The position numbers and the translations under genes were made by a program. From Paraspadella gotoi (lineage: Eukaryota; Chaetognatha): a DNA stretch of 64,000 bases. Below, piece after piece: positions 27,237 to 54,004 of this stretch. Position 1 is the stretch's first letter; each line of letters starts with the position of its first letter. The notes beneath the pieces are model-generated. The model saw only the letters and a program-made list of their open reading frames with translations. It was not told where the DNA came from and searched no databases. The stretch lies in assembly GCA_051294375.1 (NCBI GenBank), contig CM119264.1:17795157-17859156 (forward strand), given 5' to 3'.

Positions 27237-28380
27237 ACTTCCGGTGGAGGTAACTAGTTACGGCCTCCGACTCGACAACGAATTACGTTACGACGACGCT
27301 TGGTTCTACTTTCCCTGGGCGAGGGAGAAGACGACAACGGAGAGCGCCGCCGCCGCCGCTGCTCTTTTGGTCGCGCCGTTTATATATTGCTTTCTCTTCC
27401 GCTCCTGCATCACCATAGCGACTACTGCGCGCTCGAGAACGACGGCGACGTGGACGACGACGCGACTACGACCAGGACGACGATTACGGAAAGAGAGTTC
27501 TTCCTCTCCGTCTCTCTCTCTTCCGTCTTTCGTTCGCTGGCGAGGAAGAAAACGGAGCTCCTCATGACGTGGGCAAAGACGACGACGACGACGACGATAA
27601 CGAAGACGATTGCTTCGTTTCATCCGCCACTTTTTTTTCCATTTCATTCAGTGGCCATCTTTGTTTACGTTACCGACGCTTTTTTCTCCTCAGTTTTTTT
27701 TCGCTTTTTATGACAAAAGATTTACAAGTTTTAACGAAACTGGATTTTATTGATTGTGAAACAAGCTTTCCAAATAAACCGCCGCTTGACTTAAGAAATA
27801 TTCATCTCAAGGAAACAAAATTACTTACAGAACCAAAAAAAAAAAAGAAATAAAAGAACCAATGCACGCACGATATAACCGATTTCCGCATCGAAAGAGA
27901 TAAAAATTATACCCAAGACTTCAACCAGCAATATAAAAAAAAGCAAATCTTTAAAAGCACCACGACTGCAGCTTAAAAACTTAACCCAAACCTTAATTTT
28001 TCGGAATGAAGAAAAACAAAAAGTCATCGAGAATGAGAATAAAGAACGAGAGTCGCCTTCCTAGTCCTTTGTTTTTAAAAGCGACACGTGCCGCCCTCTC
28101 TATGACGACACCGGACGACGATGCGCGCAAAATGATCTCCATCGTCGCACTTCGAATCGACGACGATAACGACGGCGCTTTTGACGCCTTCGACGCCGCC
28201 CATTTTGCCTCGTCTCCGGTCGCTCGTGCCTGCGCTGCCACCTCCCGGCTTTCGAAAGCGTCGCTATGTATTCCATCTAATCATCGCCAACCTTCAACAC
28301 GCCCCCGTGCGACCGAGCTTGGCACCGACCTTTCGCGGCCTCGCCAACGGTCGAGGAGGTCGTCACTCTGGGCGTCGACG

Positions 28381-29419
28381 ATGCTCTCGGCCTCGGTGGC
28401 GCTGTCGGCATTGCTGACGTTGTCGTTGGCTCCGAAGTTGGCGCGCGCCACGGTTGAGCATTGCTACACGTGCAATCGAACTTCCGAGAGTTGGCAGGAC
28501 GAACCTTGCGACAAAATTGGGGAGATGGAGAAAGTAAAGTGTCGTACTGGTGAGTAGAATTTATGAGACATTTTCAAACATCATACTTATCGATAGTAGA
28601 TTATTGGATATTATGACATTGTTAAAGCTTTATTATTAAACCATATCCAGGTAGATGTGTAAGATCAATTGTGCGGTCTGGGATTCGCGAGATGTCTTCC
28701 GACTTGAAATTTGAAAACCAATACATATAATTCCGATTAACTTAATAATTCTTTTTCCCTCGTATCCCGCTCATTTCTTAGGAACCTGGGCTTGCCTGAA
28801 ACTAACACGCCGAATGCCGGAGTTCAACAACCAGATCATCCGCGCTTGCCTGACCCCCAACCAGTGGCACATCCTCGACATCCCTAACAGCACCTTCAAG
28901 AAGGTCGTCAACATCCACGAGCGCCTGATGACGCAGCCGCTCTGTCGGCAGCTCATCGAGGCCCGCGTCTCCAAGCTGTCCTGGATGGAGCTGTACGAAC
29001 TGCGCGTTCAATCGCCCGACAACCCGGACATCCACATGACGCGAGCGGAGGCGGCCGCGGAGAAGCGAGCCTTGATCGCTTGGTGCGACAACATGGCCAA
29101 CATCGACATCACCGACTACGTCCTCACCTGCGAGAAGGATCTCTGCAACGCCGCCAACGCCGAATGGCGGCGCCCGTGGCGGCTCGGCGCCACGACGGCG
29201 ACGGCGCTCTTCTGCTGGTGGTGCGCGGTGGTCGTGGAGTTCGGCGGGGGGCGGGCTTCGAATGACGTGCGTGCCCGCCCACTTGGGTTCCATTCTCCCC
29301 TCCCCCCCCTCCCGTCCATCGTCTTGATATTTTTCCCGCCGCAAACCGCCTCCGCCACCGCCCTCCCACCAGCCTTTATACTGTTACAAAATCTAGCGTC
29401 GTCCACGTCGTTCACTTGA
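28381..29419 (+). CDS. Ly6/uPAR-type secreted or membrane-anchored protein
   Basis: Two exons, 28381-28549 and 28782-29419, join in phase (G/GTGAGT donor, TTCTTAG acceptor) into 268 residues. I chose the ATG at 28381 because a hydrophobic signal peptide (1-23, MLSASVALSALLTLSLAPK) follows at once. The mature part starts EHCYTCN and carries paired cysteines, with CEKDLCN at 173-179. CxxC near the start and a C-terminal CN are the signature of three-finger Ly6/uPAR domains, which act as extracellular ligands or receptor modulators. The domain is longer than the usual 70-100 residues: roughly 80 residues lie between C61 and the final cysteines. A hydrophobic stretch at 191-210 could be a GPI signal or helix. 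The frame runs 58 residues past it, unusual for a GPI signal, so the 3' end may be spliced differently. AATAAA follows near 29523. Confidence 0.75.
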
Positions 29420-31758
29420 CGCCATCGCGGTTCCTGCTTCCGGCCGTCACAATCGCTTGTCGCCAATTCAGTTTCGTCTCCGGTTTATGTGATATCAAAG
29501 TAAAAATTAATTATATTCTGTTAATAAAACGGGAACAACTACGAAACGCCATTCGACAAAAGACGGACGTCTTCATTGTACTTTTTTTAATTTTCTCTAG
29601 AGTATAAAAAATCGCAAAGCATATTCCTATTATTGTAGCTGCAGTAGTAGTGCAAATTACCAAAGTAGTGCCTAATGGTATGATATAGCCATTATCGTTA
29701 GCGGTATATTTCTGCCAAAGGAAAGCGTTAGAATTTTTTTCAACTACATACACTTTTGGTATATTTCTTGACTAAATTTCAACATATCTTTTTCACTTTA
29801 ACAAAGCCATAACTAACACATTTTATACAAAAATACATTAATTCAATTAGGCATTTTCTACTTGGATTTAGAGGAATAGAATTTCTGAAAATTTATATTT
29901 TCAAACATGCACGTTATAGTTTATACTTATAGTTTAAAATATTCATAATTGTCTTCACAGCAAAAACTACAACGTAGTTATATTTAAAAAATCTTGTTCT
30001 GAGCGTTATAGTTTAGCTATAGGTACGAAAAAAATCGTCGAACAGTGAATCGGTTCGAAGTATGTTTCAAAATGATGTTTCTCGCGATTTTTGAAAAATA
30101 ATTTCCGACCACAAGTTTGAAATTTGGCTCAAAAAATCAAATTATCGTGGCACTAAATATCAAAAAAGTTGCTCATTGACTCTTGCTTAAAGACTGACTT
30201 CAAAACTGACAACTACTTTTGAAAGTTGAAAATTTTAAAGATATAAATTCAGCATTCATAAAAATTTAACTGGTATTGTATCTTTATTACATTGGTAATA
30301 GAGCGAAAAATCGTGAGCTGCGATTTTTTCAATTATACAATATTTACGTACAAGAGTCATCCGTTTTAAATTCGACCGCAATTTTGTTGCGAAAAATAAA
30401 ATCTTTTTGTTTAGCCTTTTTATTATAACTACAAAAATTTCTCAATAAAAAGTTAAACTAAATTTTTTTTACTAATTTAATAGTGACCAACATCAATTTG
30501 AAATTTTTCCGTTATTTTTCGAGAGAGCTTTTTCAATAAGTTAAATTTATAAAACATTTAAAGCAAAACATATTCTACCTCATTTTTCTGATAATAATTT
30601 AAATATTTCTACCAGGTATAGGCTTTAAACCTTATAATAACATAACGATATAAAATAACAAAAAAGACAAAAGCAGCCTAAAAATTTCACAACGTAATAA
30701 AATGATAAAACCCATATTAAGAATCAAACGAGCTCAACTCAACTATAAATAAAAAAAATTAAACAAAACATTTCGTATATTCTTTACGATTCGTAAAAAT
30801 TCTTTATTTCGACCTTAAAGAAGTCCTGAAAAGTTAAAAAGGAAACGAAAAGACCTTTAAAGTTAAAAAACCAGTTGATACGTACAATTATGTTTTCACG
30901 ACTCTAAACAAAATCGATAGCCAATCACTTTATATACATTGTCTTTTATTTTTGAAGCCTTAATCACAAAGACTATCGTCCTCTGGCCCTCAAAAGAAAA
31001 ACATCGATTAATTCTTAGATTCATATTTTACACATTTAAATTTTATCGCGTTTGTACATATCTCCGCTCCTACTCTTTGTATGGATTTAGGGATCCACAC
31101 ATCAATGCCGTCTAGTCCATTACAAAAAAAAAATTTATCGTTAAGAATCTATTTCTTTTAAAGAACTAACCGCTGTGACTATAATCTAACACGGTGCTGT
31201 GTCCAAGGATTTTTGCTCATTGAAAAAAAAATCAATCCACAATCTAATTTACTAAGAGATTCAGTATTCGTACATCAGTTTATTACTTGTGATGCTTCCC
31301 AATAAAAAAATATGTTTTGTGTTTGAGAGCATTATTTTTTGTGATTGTCCCATGATTGTAAGCCCGTTGTTGTCTTCAAATCTAGTTTATCGATTCCACG
31401 CTTAATTTGTACCATGTTCTACATTTGTCTGAATTCTTCCCCTTTATTAAAAAATTTGTTGATATTTGCTCAAGTTAATCGTTTTTAAAAGCTTTAAGCT
31501 CGACAAGTTTTTGAAAGTTCGGATAGATGTTATAAAGCACAGTTAGCTATCAAATAAACTATAAAAACCTTGATTCCTAATTAAGGGGCTAGCTCCTATC
31601 TCATTCTCATATTCGCCATAATTCACGATACCTATAACTCCTATAACTATTCTAATTTTCAATATTAATTTCGATTTAGAGAGAAAATTTTTTTTTTGTT
31701 AACAAACAATGATTTTTATTTAAAAATATTAATTTCTAATTTTAATCGAGTCGAGAGA
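29420..31758. other. AT-rich intergenic DNA
   Basis: Only the 3' flank of the Ly6-type gene and featureless AT-rich sequence. No gene, RNA or complete mobile element was recognised. Confidence 0.5.
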
Positions 31759-31766
31759 TTTTACAG

Positions 31767-32911
31767 TAGTGTTCCGATAACCGTTAACTGTTAACGGTTA
31801 TTAACGGTTAAAAATAATTTTAACTTAACCGTTAATATATTTATTTTAACGGTTAAATTCGGTTAATTTTCAAATGTGATTTTTTTCATATTTTTACCCC
31901 TCTCTCTCTTCTCCAATTTTTCCCTGCTTTATTCCTTTGTTATTTTCTTCTTTTTTTTCTATCCTCATCTCTCTCTTATTCTTTCTTCCCCTTTATTTAT
32001 CTCCTACTGTTCCTTTCTTTTTCTTTTGCACTTTTCCCCTTTTTCTTTCCCCTTTCTTTTTTCTCCTTTTTTCGCCCTTTGCTTTTACCTTTTTCCTTAT
32101 TTTTGCCCTTTCATGCAATAATATATATTCAATTTAGCTAAAAATAAATAATCCCTCTTATTTTACTTTTTCTCTCTTTTTTCTTTCCCTCTTTAAAATT
32201 AACAAAGAAGCAAATGAAATAAAACCGAATGAATGAAAAAAATGAATAAAAAACCAAATAAAATATTATTTTAAAAAATTTAAAAATTAATAATAGAAGG
32301 AACGAATCTTAAAAAAGACATATAAAAAAGAATAATGATGATATAATTTTTAATTAAACTGAAAAATATATTTATTAATCAATAAATATTTTGATCAATT
32401 GATAAATCAACCAGTCTATCAATAAATTAAAATTCATATTTATATTTATGGTCAATGACCATTAGTCATAGTTTATAAAAGACTAACAACAGAAAACAAG
32501 CGTTTAAGAAACTAACAACTACAAAAATAATGAGGAAGAGAAGAAGTAGAGAAAGAAAAAGAGAAAGCAAAAGAGAGAAAGAGAAAACAAAATATAGAAT
32601 TAGAATTTGATGGTATCCTTTCGTTTCGTTGTGTTATGAGATTAGCAAAAAATATTTGTTTTGTTACAACAACAATTTTATTTGACATAAAAACAGACAT
32701 GTTTCGACCCTGTTTCAAGTCTTTATCAGCGCATTCAAGAGCCAGAGTTAAAGAGAAAATACCATTAAATACTTTAGTTTGTTTTAAATCTTAATATTTT
32801 AAATTTAAAGTTAAATTATAAAATTAACCGATCTTAACGGTTAACCGTTAAAAATGTTAGTTTTAACGGTTAAGCGAATTTCCTAAAAAATTAACGGTTA
32901 TCGGAACTCTA
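31767..32911. mobile_element. Non-autonomous hAT element (MITE-like), 1.15 kb
   Basis: The element is flanked by a perfect 8-bp duplication TTTTACAG (31759-31766 and 32912-32919), which fits the hAT preference nTnnnnAn. Its ends are inverted repeats, TAGTGTTCCGATAACCG at the left and TAGAGTTCCGATAACCG at the right read inward, matching the hAT end rule YARNG. Both sub-terminal regions carry many copies of TAACGGTTA/TAACCGTTA, likely transposase-binding sites. The interior is C/T-rich at 31895-32100 and then A-rich, with no transposase frame. Confidence 0.88.
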
Positions 32912-33504
32912 TTTTACAGCATGTTCCTTGTTCTTTTTTCAAAAGGCGGAGTTTGGCTTGTAAATCCGAAAGATGACTCGAAAATCAAGATTTCTTTTCA
33001 CATTGGTTGCCTAAAAAAGTAAAAAAATACAAAAAGAAACAAAAGCTCAATTTATTTTCTCACAGTCCTGAATCACAGAAATCTGCTCGTTCGTGCTCGC
33101 TCTTGTTATTTTCTTTCCTTTTTTTTTTTGGTTTTGCCGGTATTTATTTTCTGTCGATTTTCGCAGTCAATGTCGACGAATCGCATTTGTGAATCGGCAA
33201 CCGGGCGAATTCCGCTCCTCAGAGTCAGAGCTTTTAAATTGGCCATTGGCCTCGGCACTGTCTCGACAACAAAGCGAGAAAATTATGTGAAATATGTAAA
33301 AAATAATTGAGTCAAGCTGCAGAAAACGCCAAAATTATAAAAATACAGGTAATTTTTTTCATTTTCTCCCTATTCTGGCTGTATTTCTTTTTTAATTTAA
33401 TTTTGTTTTGAAAATAGTTTTTGTATTCGTAATTTTTCTTTCACTAAAGTAACGAAAATTATAAAAGTAAAACGTCCTCTATGAGCATGAGCTTATTAAA
33501 TAGA

Positions 33505-33602
33505 GGGACGGAGGCTTTAACCAGGCTTTGTCCTAAGGCAGGGGTATGATAGCTATTTATTAAATGAATGGATAATTTTCATATTGGTTGTACCTATTTC
33601 AA
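33505..33602 (+). repeat. Dispersed repeat copy, ATTTATTAAATGAATGGATA tail
   Basis: Shares about 95 bases with 35328-35428. Strongest in the segment CAGGGG, GATAGCT, then ATTTATTAAATGAATGGATA and ATTTCA. The composition suggests a SINE tail, but no box A/B head is visible. Confidence 0.7.
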
Positions 33603-34292
33603 AAGAAAAAGAGATCGTTAGTCTAAACGTCACTTCTCTTTTTTCTCCAGTCTCCACAGACCTCTCTTTGAGAGCGGTCTTCTTATCGATTTTTTCTTTT
33701 CAAATTCACGCCAACCTTTTAATGTTTTGGGCCGAAACCAAAAAACCCACACATTTCATTTTTTCGCGGTTTTCTGGAGGGGGATATACGTTACACTCTC
33801 TCTCTCTCTGTCTCTCTGTCTGTCTGTCAATCTACTTTTTTATTATTTTTCTGGCTTCTCTTTATTTGGAGTCAAATCATAAACAATTCTTTTTACAGGT
33901 TATTTAAATTACTTAAGGGTATTTAATTTTTAATCGAAATCGCTGATAATCGAAAAAATTGAATATATACCAAAGCAAATGGTTTCTTCTCTAAGACCGC
34001 TTTTTTTCTCTTATTTATTATTCTTTCAGTTTTCTTTTTTTTTTTTTAAATTAACTGCGCTTACATTCTTTTCCGCCAGAAGAATTTCATTTTAAAAGCT
34101 TCGTTCAAAAGAGGCATTCAGTGTGAGGCGGCGGGTCGTTGCCGAATTCCTTGCAAACTCGAGTCACGACGAGTAATTTCTGGCGAAAATGACTCAGCGA
34201 CTCTCGTCGTGATAGCCTGATCGCTGATAAAAAATCACCCCGAGCCTCAAAAAATCATATTACCCTTTCATTTGCAATTGTCGATAAGATAA

Positions 34293-34294
<2 letters not shown>

Positions 34295-34342
<48 letters not shown>
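34295..34342. repeat. (CT)n microsatellite
   Basis: Near-perfect CT run. Confidence 0.95.
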
Positions 34343-34344
<2 letters not shown>

Positions 34345-34927
34345 CTTGCCTGCCTGCCTCTCTCGCCTTGATAAATTTATTTACCGGAAGAGATCGTGAG
34401 AAGCAAACCGATAATTTTTGTACCCATGCTTTAGACAATTCTTGGCCAGTAAAAATAAAGTAAAATAAAGAGCTTCAATTTACTTTGTTTTTTATGGTAG
34501 CAGCATCTTAAATTAGGAGTACCCAACTACCCATGTACTTTTCACACATTGGTCTGTTCGTTTTCTTTTTCTTTTATATTTTCTTGTTTCTCTTTTTTCT
34601 TTTTCCTCTTTCCTCTTTCCTTTTCTCTTTTTTCTTTCTTCCTGTCTAATGAATATTTTATTTTTGCCTTTAATTATAATGCCTTTTCGAAATGTTGTTT
34701 GAAATCGGCGTGCGTCCGTGTTTTTCGGAAATCTTGGAGTTTCGATTTTATCGCTTTAATGTTATCAAGATTTTCAATTCTCGGAAATTTTGTTTTTTCT
34801 GACAGAATATCACGCTTCAAAGCCAATCGTTTTCTCTCTTAGAAAAAATATACAATAAAATTATAGATACTAAAATTTTAAATTGCAACGCAAACGACAA
34901 CGATATTTTTAAACTGAACAGGATATC

Positions 34928-36237
34928 ATGTCCTGTCACGTTCCCTGCGCCTGCGTCGGTTCGATCAACCTTCGACGGCCGCCGATTTGGGACGCCAAAC
35001 ATCTTCATAAGAAAAACCGCGTTTTTGAAGGATTGTGCGGTAAGTGACGATTATGGCGATTAATATTTCGCATACTCTATATATTCCTTTATTGAATTGA
35101 AAAAGACATGATAACATAATTTTATGTACGTACGGCGGAGTACAATATAGTATTTCCCGATCTAATACTGAAGGGAGTGGTCTTTTCATTCAATTGAAAC
35201 ATTCTTTAAAACATTATACCACTTCATTGATAGGGAAGCCAGGTACTCTGGGAGTGAACAAAAGAGACTGTGAGAGTCTTGATTGAAAGCTTGCAGGGAC
35301 CTGCTATGTCATTATCTTGTAAGAGTGATGGAGGCCTTAAACCACCAAAGCCTATCCAAAGTCAGGGGCAAGATAGCTTATTTATTAAATGAATGGATAA
35401 TTTTTATATTGTTTGTACCAATTTCATATAGTATTTTCGGTAATGATTATTACTGATTGTCATAATATTAGTTAAACAAGTATTATCAAGAGTAGAGATC
35501 CTGAATGTGACTGAAAAAAAAAAAAAATTTTCCCCACAGGGAGCTCGTCGAATATCTCGTTGAATTCATCCTCCTCCGTTGACTCACAAAACCCGTCAAC
35601 CTCTATTCATTCTATTAGCAACTCCCCATCCAGCTCCCATCCCTCGAACATCATTCGTAACGCCGACGACTCGTCAATCTCTGTTCCTTCCTTGCGTTAC
35701 TCGTGTCTGGGCGCCGTCAACCTCCGACGTCCCCCTATTTGGGACATGAAGCATCTTCGTTCCCCGACGCCGCCGTCCTCGCTGACGCAAAGACTTCATC
35801 GAACGGGCGCGGCAATTTTCACCAAGTGCTTTTCGCTTCTGACGGGTCAGACCGCGGCGCGGTCGCGCGAATCGACGCCTCCTGGCACAGCAGAGTTCCT
35901 GGCGCCCATGCCGACGGCGCCGCACAAAAAAATGAAGGGATCTCGAACCTTCAAGAGAAAAGTCGTTAAAACTTGTAATTCGGAGCCTTTCTCCAAACGA
36001 ATCAGAAGCAACTCGACGGATAAAGATCTACTTAATTTGACTTTTTCTCCTATTTTGAGTTCCACTTTCGATGCAAATCCCCGCCCAGCAACAGTCGCGC
36101 CCCCTCTTACTTCTTCAGTCCTGCTACGAAGCATGCCGCCGGCCTTTAAACCTGTCTTCAATTCCGCCTTCACGCCCGCATTCGACGATGACCGAGTCAT
36201 CAGGGCCAATTGGACGCCGCCCAGAAGGCCCTGTTAA
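34928..36237 (+). CDS. Uncharacterised protein with duplicated NLRRPPIWD motif
   Basis: Two coding exons, 34928-35039 and 35540-36237, join in phase (G/GTAAGT donor, CCCACAG acceptor) into 269 residues. The ATG at 34928 lies six bases after a 3' splice site (GAACAG), so a non-coding exon lies upstream. The protein is hydrophilic and Ser/Pro/Thr-rich, probably intracellular. The sequence CVGSINLRRPPIWDAKHL at 9-26 recurs as CLGAVNLRRPPIWDMKHL near 86-103. The two copies sit in different exons, which supports the gene model and suggests a short functional peptide motif. Basic clusters (KRKVVK, SKRIRSNS) could be nuclear signals. The C-terminus is NWTPPRRPC. I do not recognise the family. The intron holds the dispersed repeat at 35328. 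Confidence 0.7.
35328..35428 (+). repeat. Dispersed repeat copy in intron
   Basis: Second copy of the repeat at 33505, inside the intron of the NLRRPPIWD-motif gene. Same orientation, scattered substitutions. Confidence 0.7.
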
Positions 36238-37423
36238 AATTTTCGCTCTCCCGCGGTTCTAATTCTACACTATCTCGTGCCATACATACTATGTATTACA
36301 TAGTCTTGGCGCGATAATATGAAACTAATGATTTGATAAATTAATATTACTTGATAACTATTTGGTGTTGCCCAAATTGCATTGGCTCAGAGAAGCTTAT
36401 GTGAAACTTTTAGTAAAAGTGGATATAAAAGTAATAATCAAAACCAATGAGGCACAATCTTAGTTAATGACGATTGAATTCACTAAATTTATAAAAAAAT
36501 CGTAGAAGGATGAAAAAAGTGTTTCGAATTTCTTACAATCAGTTAATTAGAGAGAGTCTGCTCGAAATCTAGCGGTTTCTTGTAATATTAGTATAAAATG
36601 TTTTTTTTAATCAATTTTAGGGCATTCAATCGTACTTGTTGCTTCCGTGCTTTCCAACTTCCAATATTTATTTGATTACCTAATCATTTTCTTATCACAC
36701 CAATCTTTCGGACTAATTTCCCGTTTTTATTCCTATCGTTTGAGATATTTGCTTTTGGTTGATTTGTCTTTTAATTAAACTTTTATGCCTGCAAAGCTGC
36801 TCTAAAATGCCAAAATTCGACAATCATAAATAGATAATTTATTTTCATCTCAAAAACTGCCAGTTGCTTTTCTTGACGGATCAGACAAGAATTTTTTAAC
36901 ACATTTAAGCGCATGCAATTTATAACTATTATGACTTATAAAATGAAATTATTCCGCGCATTTTAAAATTAAATATTTTTTTTTTTGTTTCGCGCCGAGT
37001 CGGTTTAGAAGCACTAACTTAATATTTTATAAATATAATAGTAAAAATTAATCGCGGTGACCGACGTACGATCCCGCGACCGACTTCACGCTTCAGTAAG
37101 ACATTTTCGCAACGACAATAGGACAATTTAGAATTACTGCTGTACATCTCAGTTGCAGGAGCTGTATAGCTGTAAATGGTACACATCTTTACAGAATAAG
37201 ATAAAAAGGAAGATACGGTGGCACGCTTTGTTCCATTAATAACAAACAAGTTTAGTTAACGAAAATTCTAAAAATATTAAATATACACAATAAAACAGTT
37301 AGGCACGTGAAGCTCGTTGGAGACTAGAGGACAAGAGAAACGACAAGCCGCATATAAAAATGTTCAAGCTTATGAACTGTGTTAATTTTCAGTTGTTAAA
37401 AAGGTTTCAGGAAACCCGTTGAT
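36238..37423. other. Convergent 3' flanks, AT-rich
   Basis: Lies between the stop of the NLRRPPIWD-motif gene (+) and the stop of the LIM gene (-). No additional gene recognised. Confidence 0.5.
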
Positions 37424-52247
<14,824 letters not shown>

Positions 52248-52540
52248 TTTAAGATTTGGTGATTACAGTTCCACTTTTTTTTTCAGTTTTGATTCCGGGA
52301 CGTTTACTTTCCAACCAGAGATCCCGACAGAGTGCAAGACTTAACGGGTCTCGCCGACCAGACAGGTGGACCGGTCTCGACCAATCGAATGCCAGAAATG
52401 CAACGAAACCGTCGCCTTAACAGATGCAACGTCCGAACAAACGCCTTTTTTTGAGTTTAAAAAAATTTGAAAAAATAATTAAAGGAACACATCGACCTCT
52501 TCTATTCGCGGCATCTTTTTTGAAAAAAAAAAGCTTGATA

Positions 52541-52544
<4 letters not shown>
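52248..52544 (-). promoter_or_regulatory. Probable 5' untranslated/promoter region of the LIM gene
   Basis: Immediately upstream of the LIM-gene ATG, with mixed CpG content and no further in-phase exon recognised. No TATA box is evident; the assignment rests on position only. Confidence 0.3.

Positions 52545-52634
<90 letters not shown>
52544..52634. repeat. (GA)n microsatellite
   Basis: About 45 perfect GA units upstream of the LIM gene. Confidence 0.97.
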
Positions 52635-52638
<4 letters not shown>

Positions 52639-53939
52639 TATTCAAAATAAAACAACTGTACGTGTACAGAGTCATAAAAATTTAGTAAAAAAAAATATTT
52701 TCGTTCATTGTTGATTTCTCATGCAAAACGCTGCAAGGTAGATAAAGATAATGAATAAGCCTTTTTATCGCTCAACCGTCTACGAGCAGAAAGCGGATCT
52801 TCAGAACTTCAGAAGATCGATTTTTGTTAAACCACGATAAAAGTCCTTGTTTGTGAATTCAGTTTTTTTCCCCAAAAGAACAAAACTAGATTTTCATTCG
52901 CGAAACGAAAGAGCAAATCCGTTGTATGACAAAGCGTTTGCCTTGTCAGCTGGGATAAGAAATAGACAATAAAAACTTTAAAAAAAGGGAAGATAAGCCG
53001 CGATGAGACAGCGAAGGTGAGTCTGAGAGAATTAGGTAAGGAGATCCGTGAATTAAGACGAAATTTAGGTGCGTCGTCGATTCTCCTTTTTTCTTCGATC
53101 TTAAAAGTTTTTTTTTTTCCGCCCAAACCTTGGTGGTCCTTACTCTTTTTTTTTATATTTCGAACATAAAAATAAGACGGTAGTTCAACGGACTTGCGCC
53201 AACCTAGATTGAACCTGTTGGGCATCTCTTTGCAAAAAGTTTACTCCGATCTTAGACGAAGGGATCGACGAAAATTTATGAATGACGCGTCGACGAATTC
53301 GTCAAAGAAAGAAATCGTAAACTTTTCAAGAATCAACTCGTAAGTATTTATGTATATTTTCTTTAATAGGACCCCGACGTTTCGGGTCTTCCAAATTTAA
53401 AACCTAAAGTTTTAAGTGAATTTACGTTTAGTCCGAATAACATAAATTACGCTACAAATAAAAAAAAATCTTAAGACGGACGAAGTTAAGAAAGGCCATT
53501 GAGCTCCAAATTAGAAACGAGCCGTTCCTGATGCAGGTGGCGATTTTATGATCTTCGGGCATTTGATTTTGAGGATAGAGATTGAGAACACGCCTCAAAA
53601 TATTTCGCATTATTAAAATGACACACAGAAAAAAATATTAAAATATAAAGCAATGAAAATACAATTCCCTACTGAATAATACCAATCAATAAAATTAATT
53701 AATCAATATATAAAATTTTCAATGAGTCGATCCAACCATCCCACAATGGGCATCCCGAAAAAATGAACGAATAAAAAAAATAAACCAGACGCCGTTGGGC
53801 GATTCGTCGAGACGAAGCACAGCATCAATTCCGAGAAGAAAGAACGAAAAATTAAGAGAGGAAATGCATACGTATCTATTTTATAATTTCTGACGCCGAG
53901 ATTGACACGGGACCGGGACGAGAAGAGAGAGAAGAGAGC

Positions 53940-54004
<65 letters not shown>

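Larger units (their letters stand above)
25600..28380. other. Intergenic DNA with SINE and microsatellite
   Basis: Contains a SINE at 26250-26445, a (CT)n run at 27198-27235, and CGACGA/GACGAC-rich DNA at 27260-27620. Several overlapping frames are open at 27070-27713, but all are rich in repeats of one or two residues and none looks like a family. The frame upstream of 28381 is open back to 28006, so a longer N-terminus for the next gene cannot be excluded. Confidence 0.4.
32920..34927. other. Upstream region of the NLRRPPIWD-motif gene
   Basis: AT-rich with no supported exon except the region just before 34922. It holds a dispersed repeat at 33505-33602, a (CT)n run at 34295-34342, and an inverted repeat TCACGACGAG / CTCGTCGTGA around a TGACTCAGC word at 34164-34212. 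A frame at 33168-33308 (MSTNRICESATGRIPLLRV...) is protein-like but unsupported by splice sites. Confidence 0.4.

Noticed and set aside
27070-27713. Overlapping + strand frames of 137-165 residues
   Set aside because: Driven by CT and GACGAC repeats; no domain and no supported splice sites.
28006-28380. N-terminal extension of the Ly6-type protein
   Set aside because: The frame is open, but it would bury the signal peptide at position 126; the ATG at 28381 fits a secreted protein much better.
52827-53225. 132-residue minus frame upstream of the LIM gene
   Set aside because: No family resemblance, odd composition and no in-phase donor toward the LIM gene's first exon.
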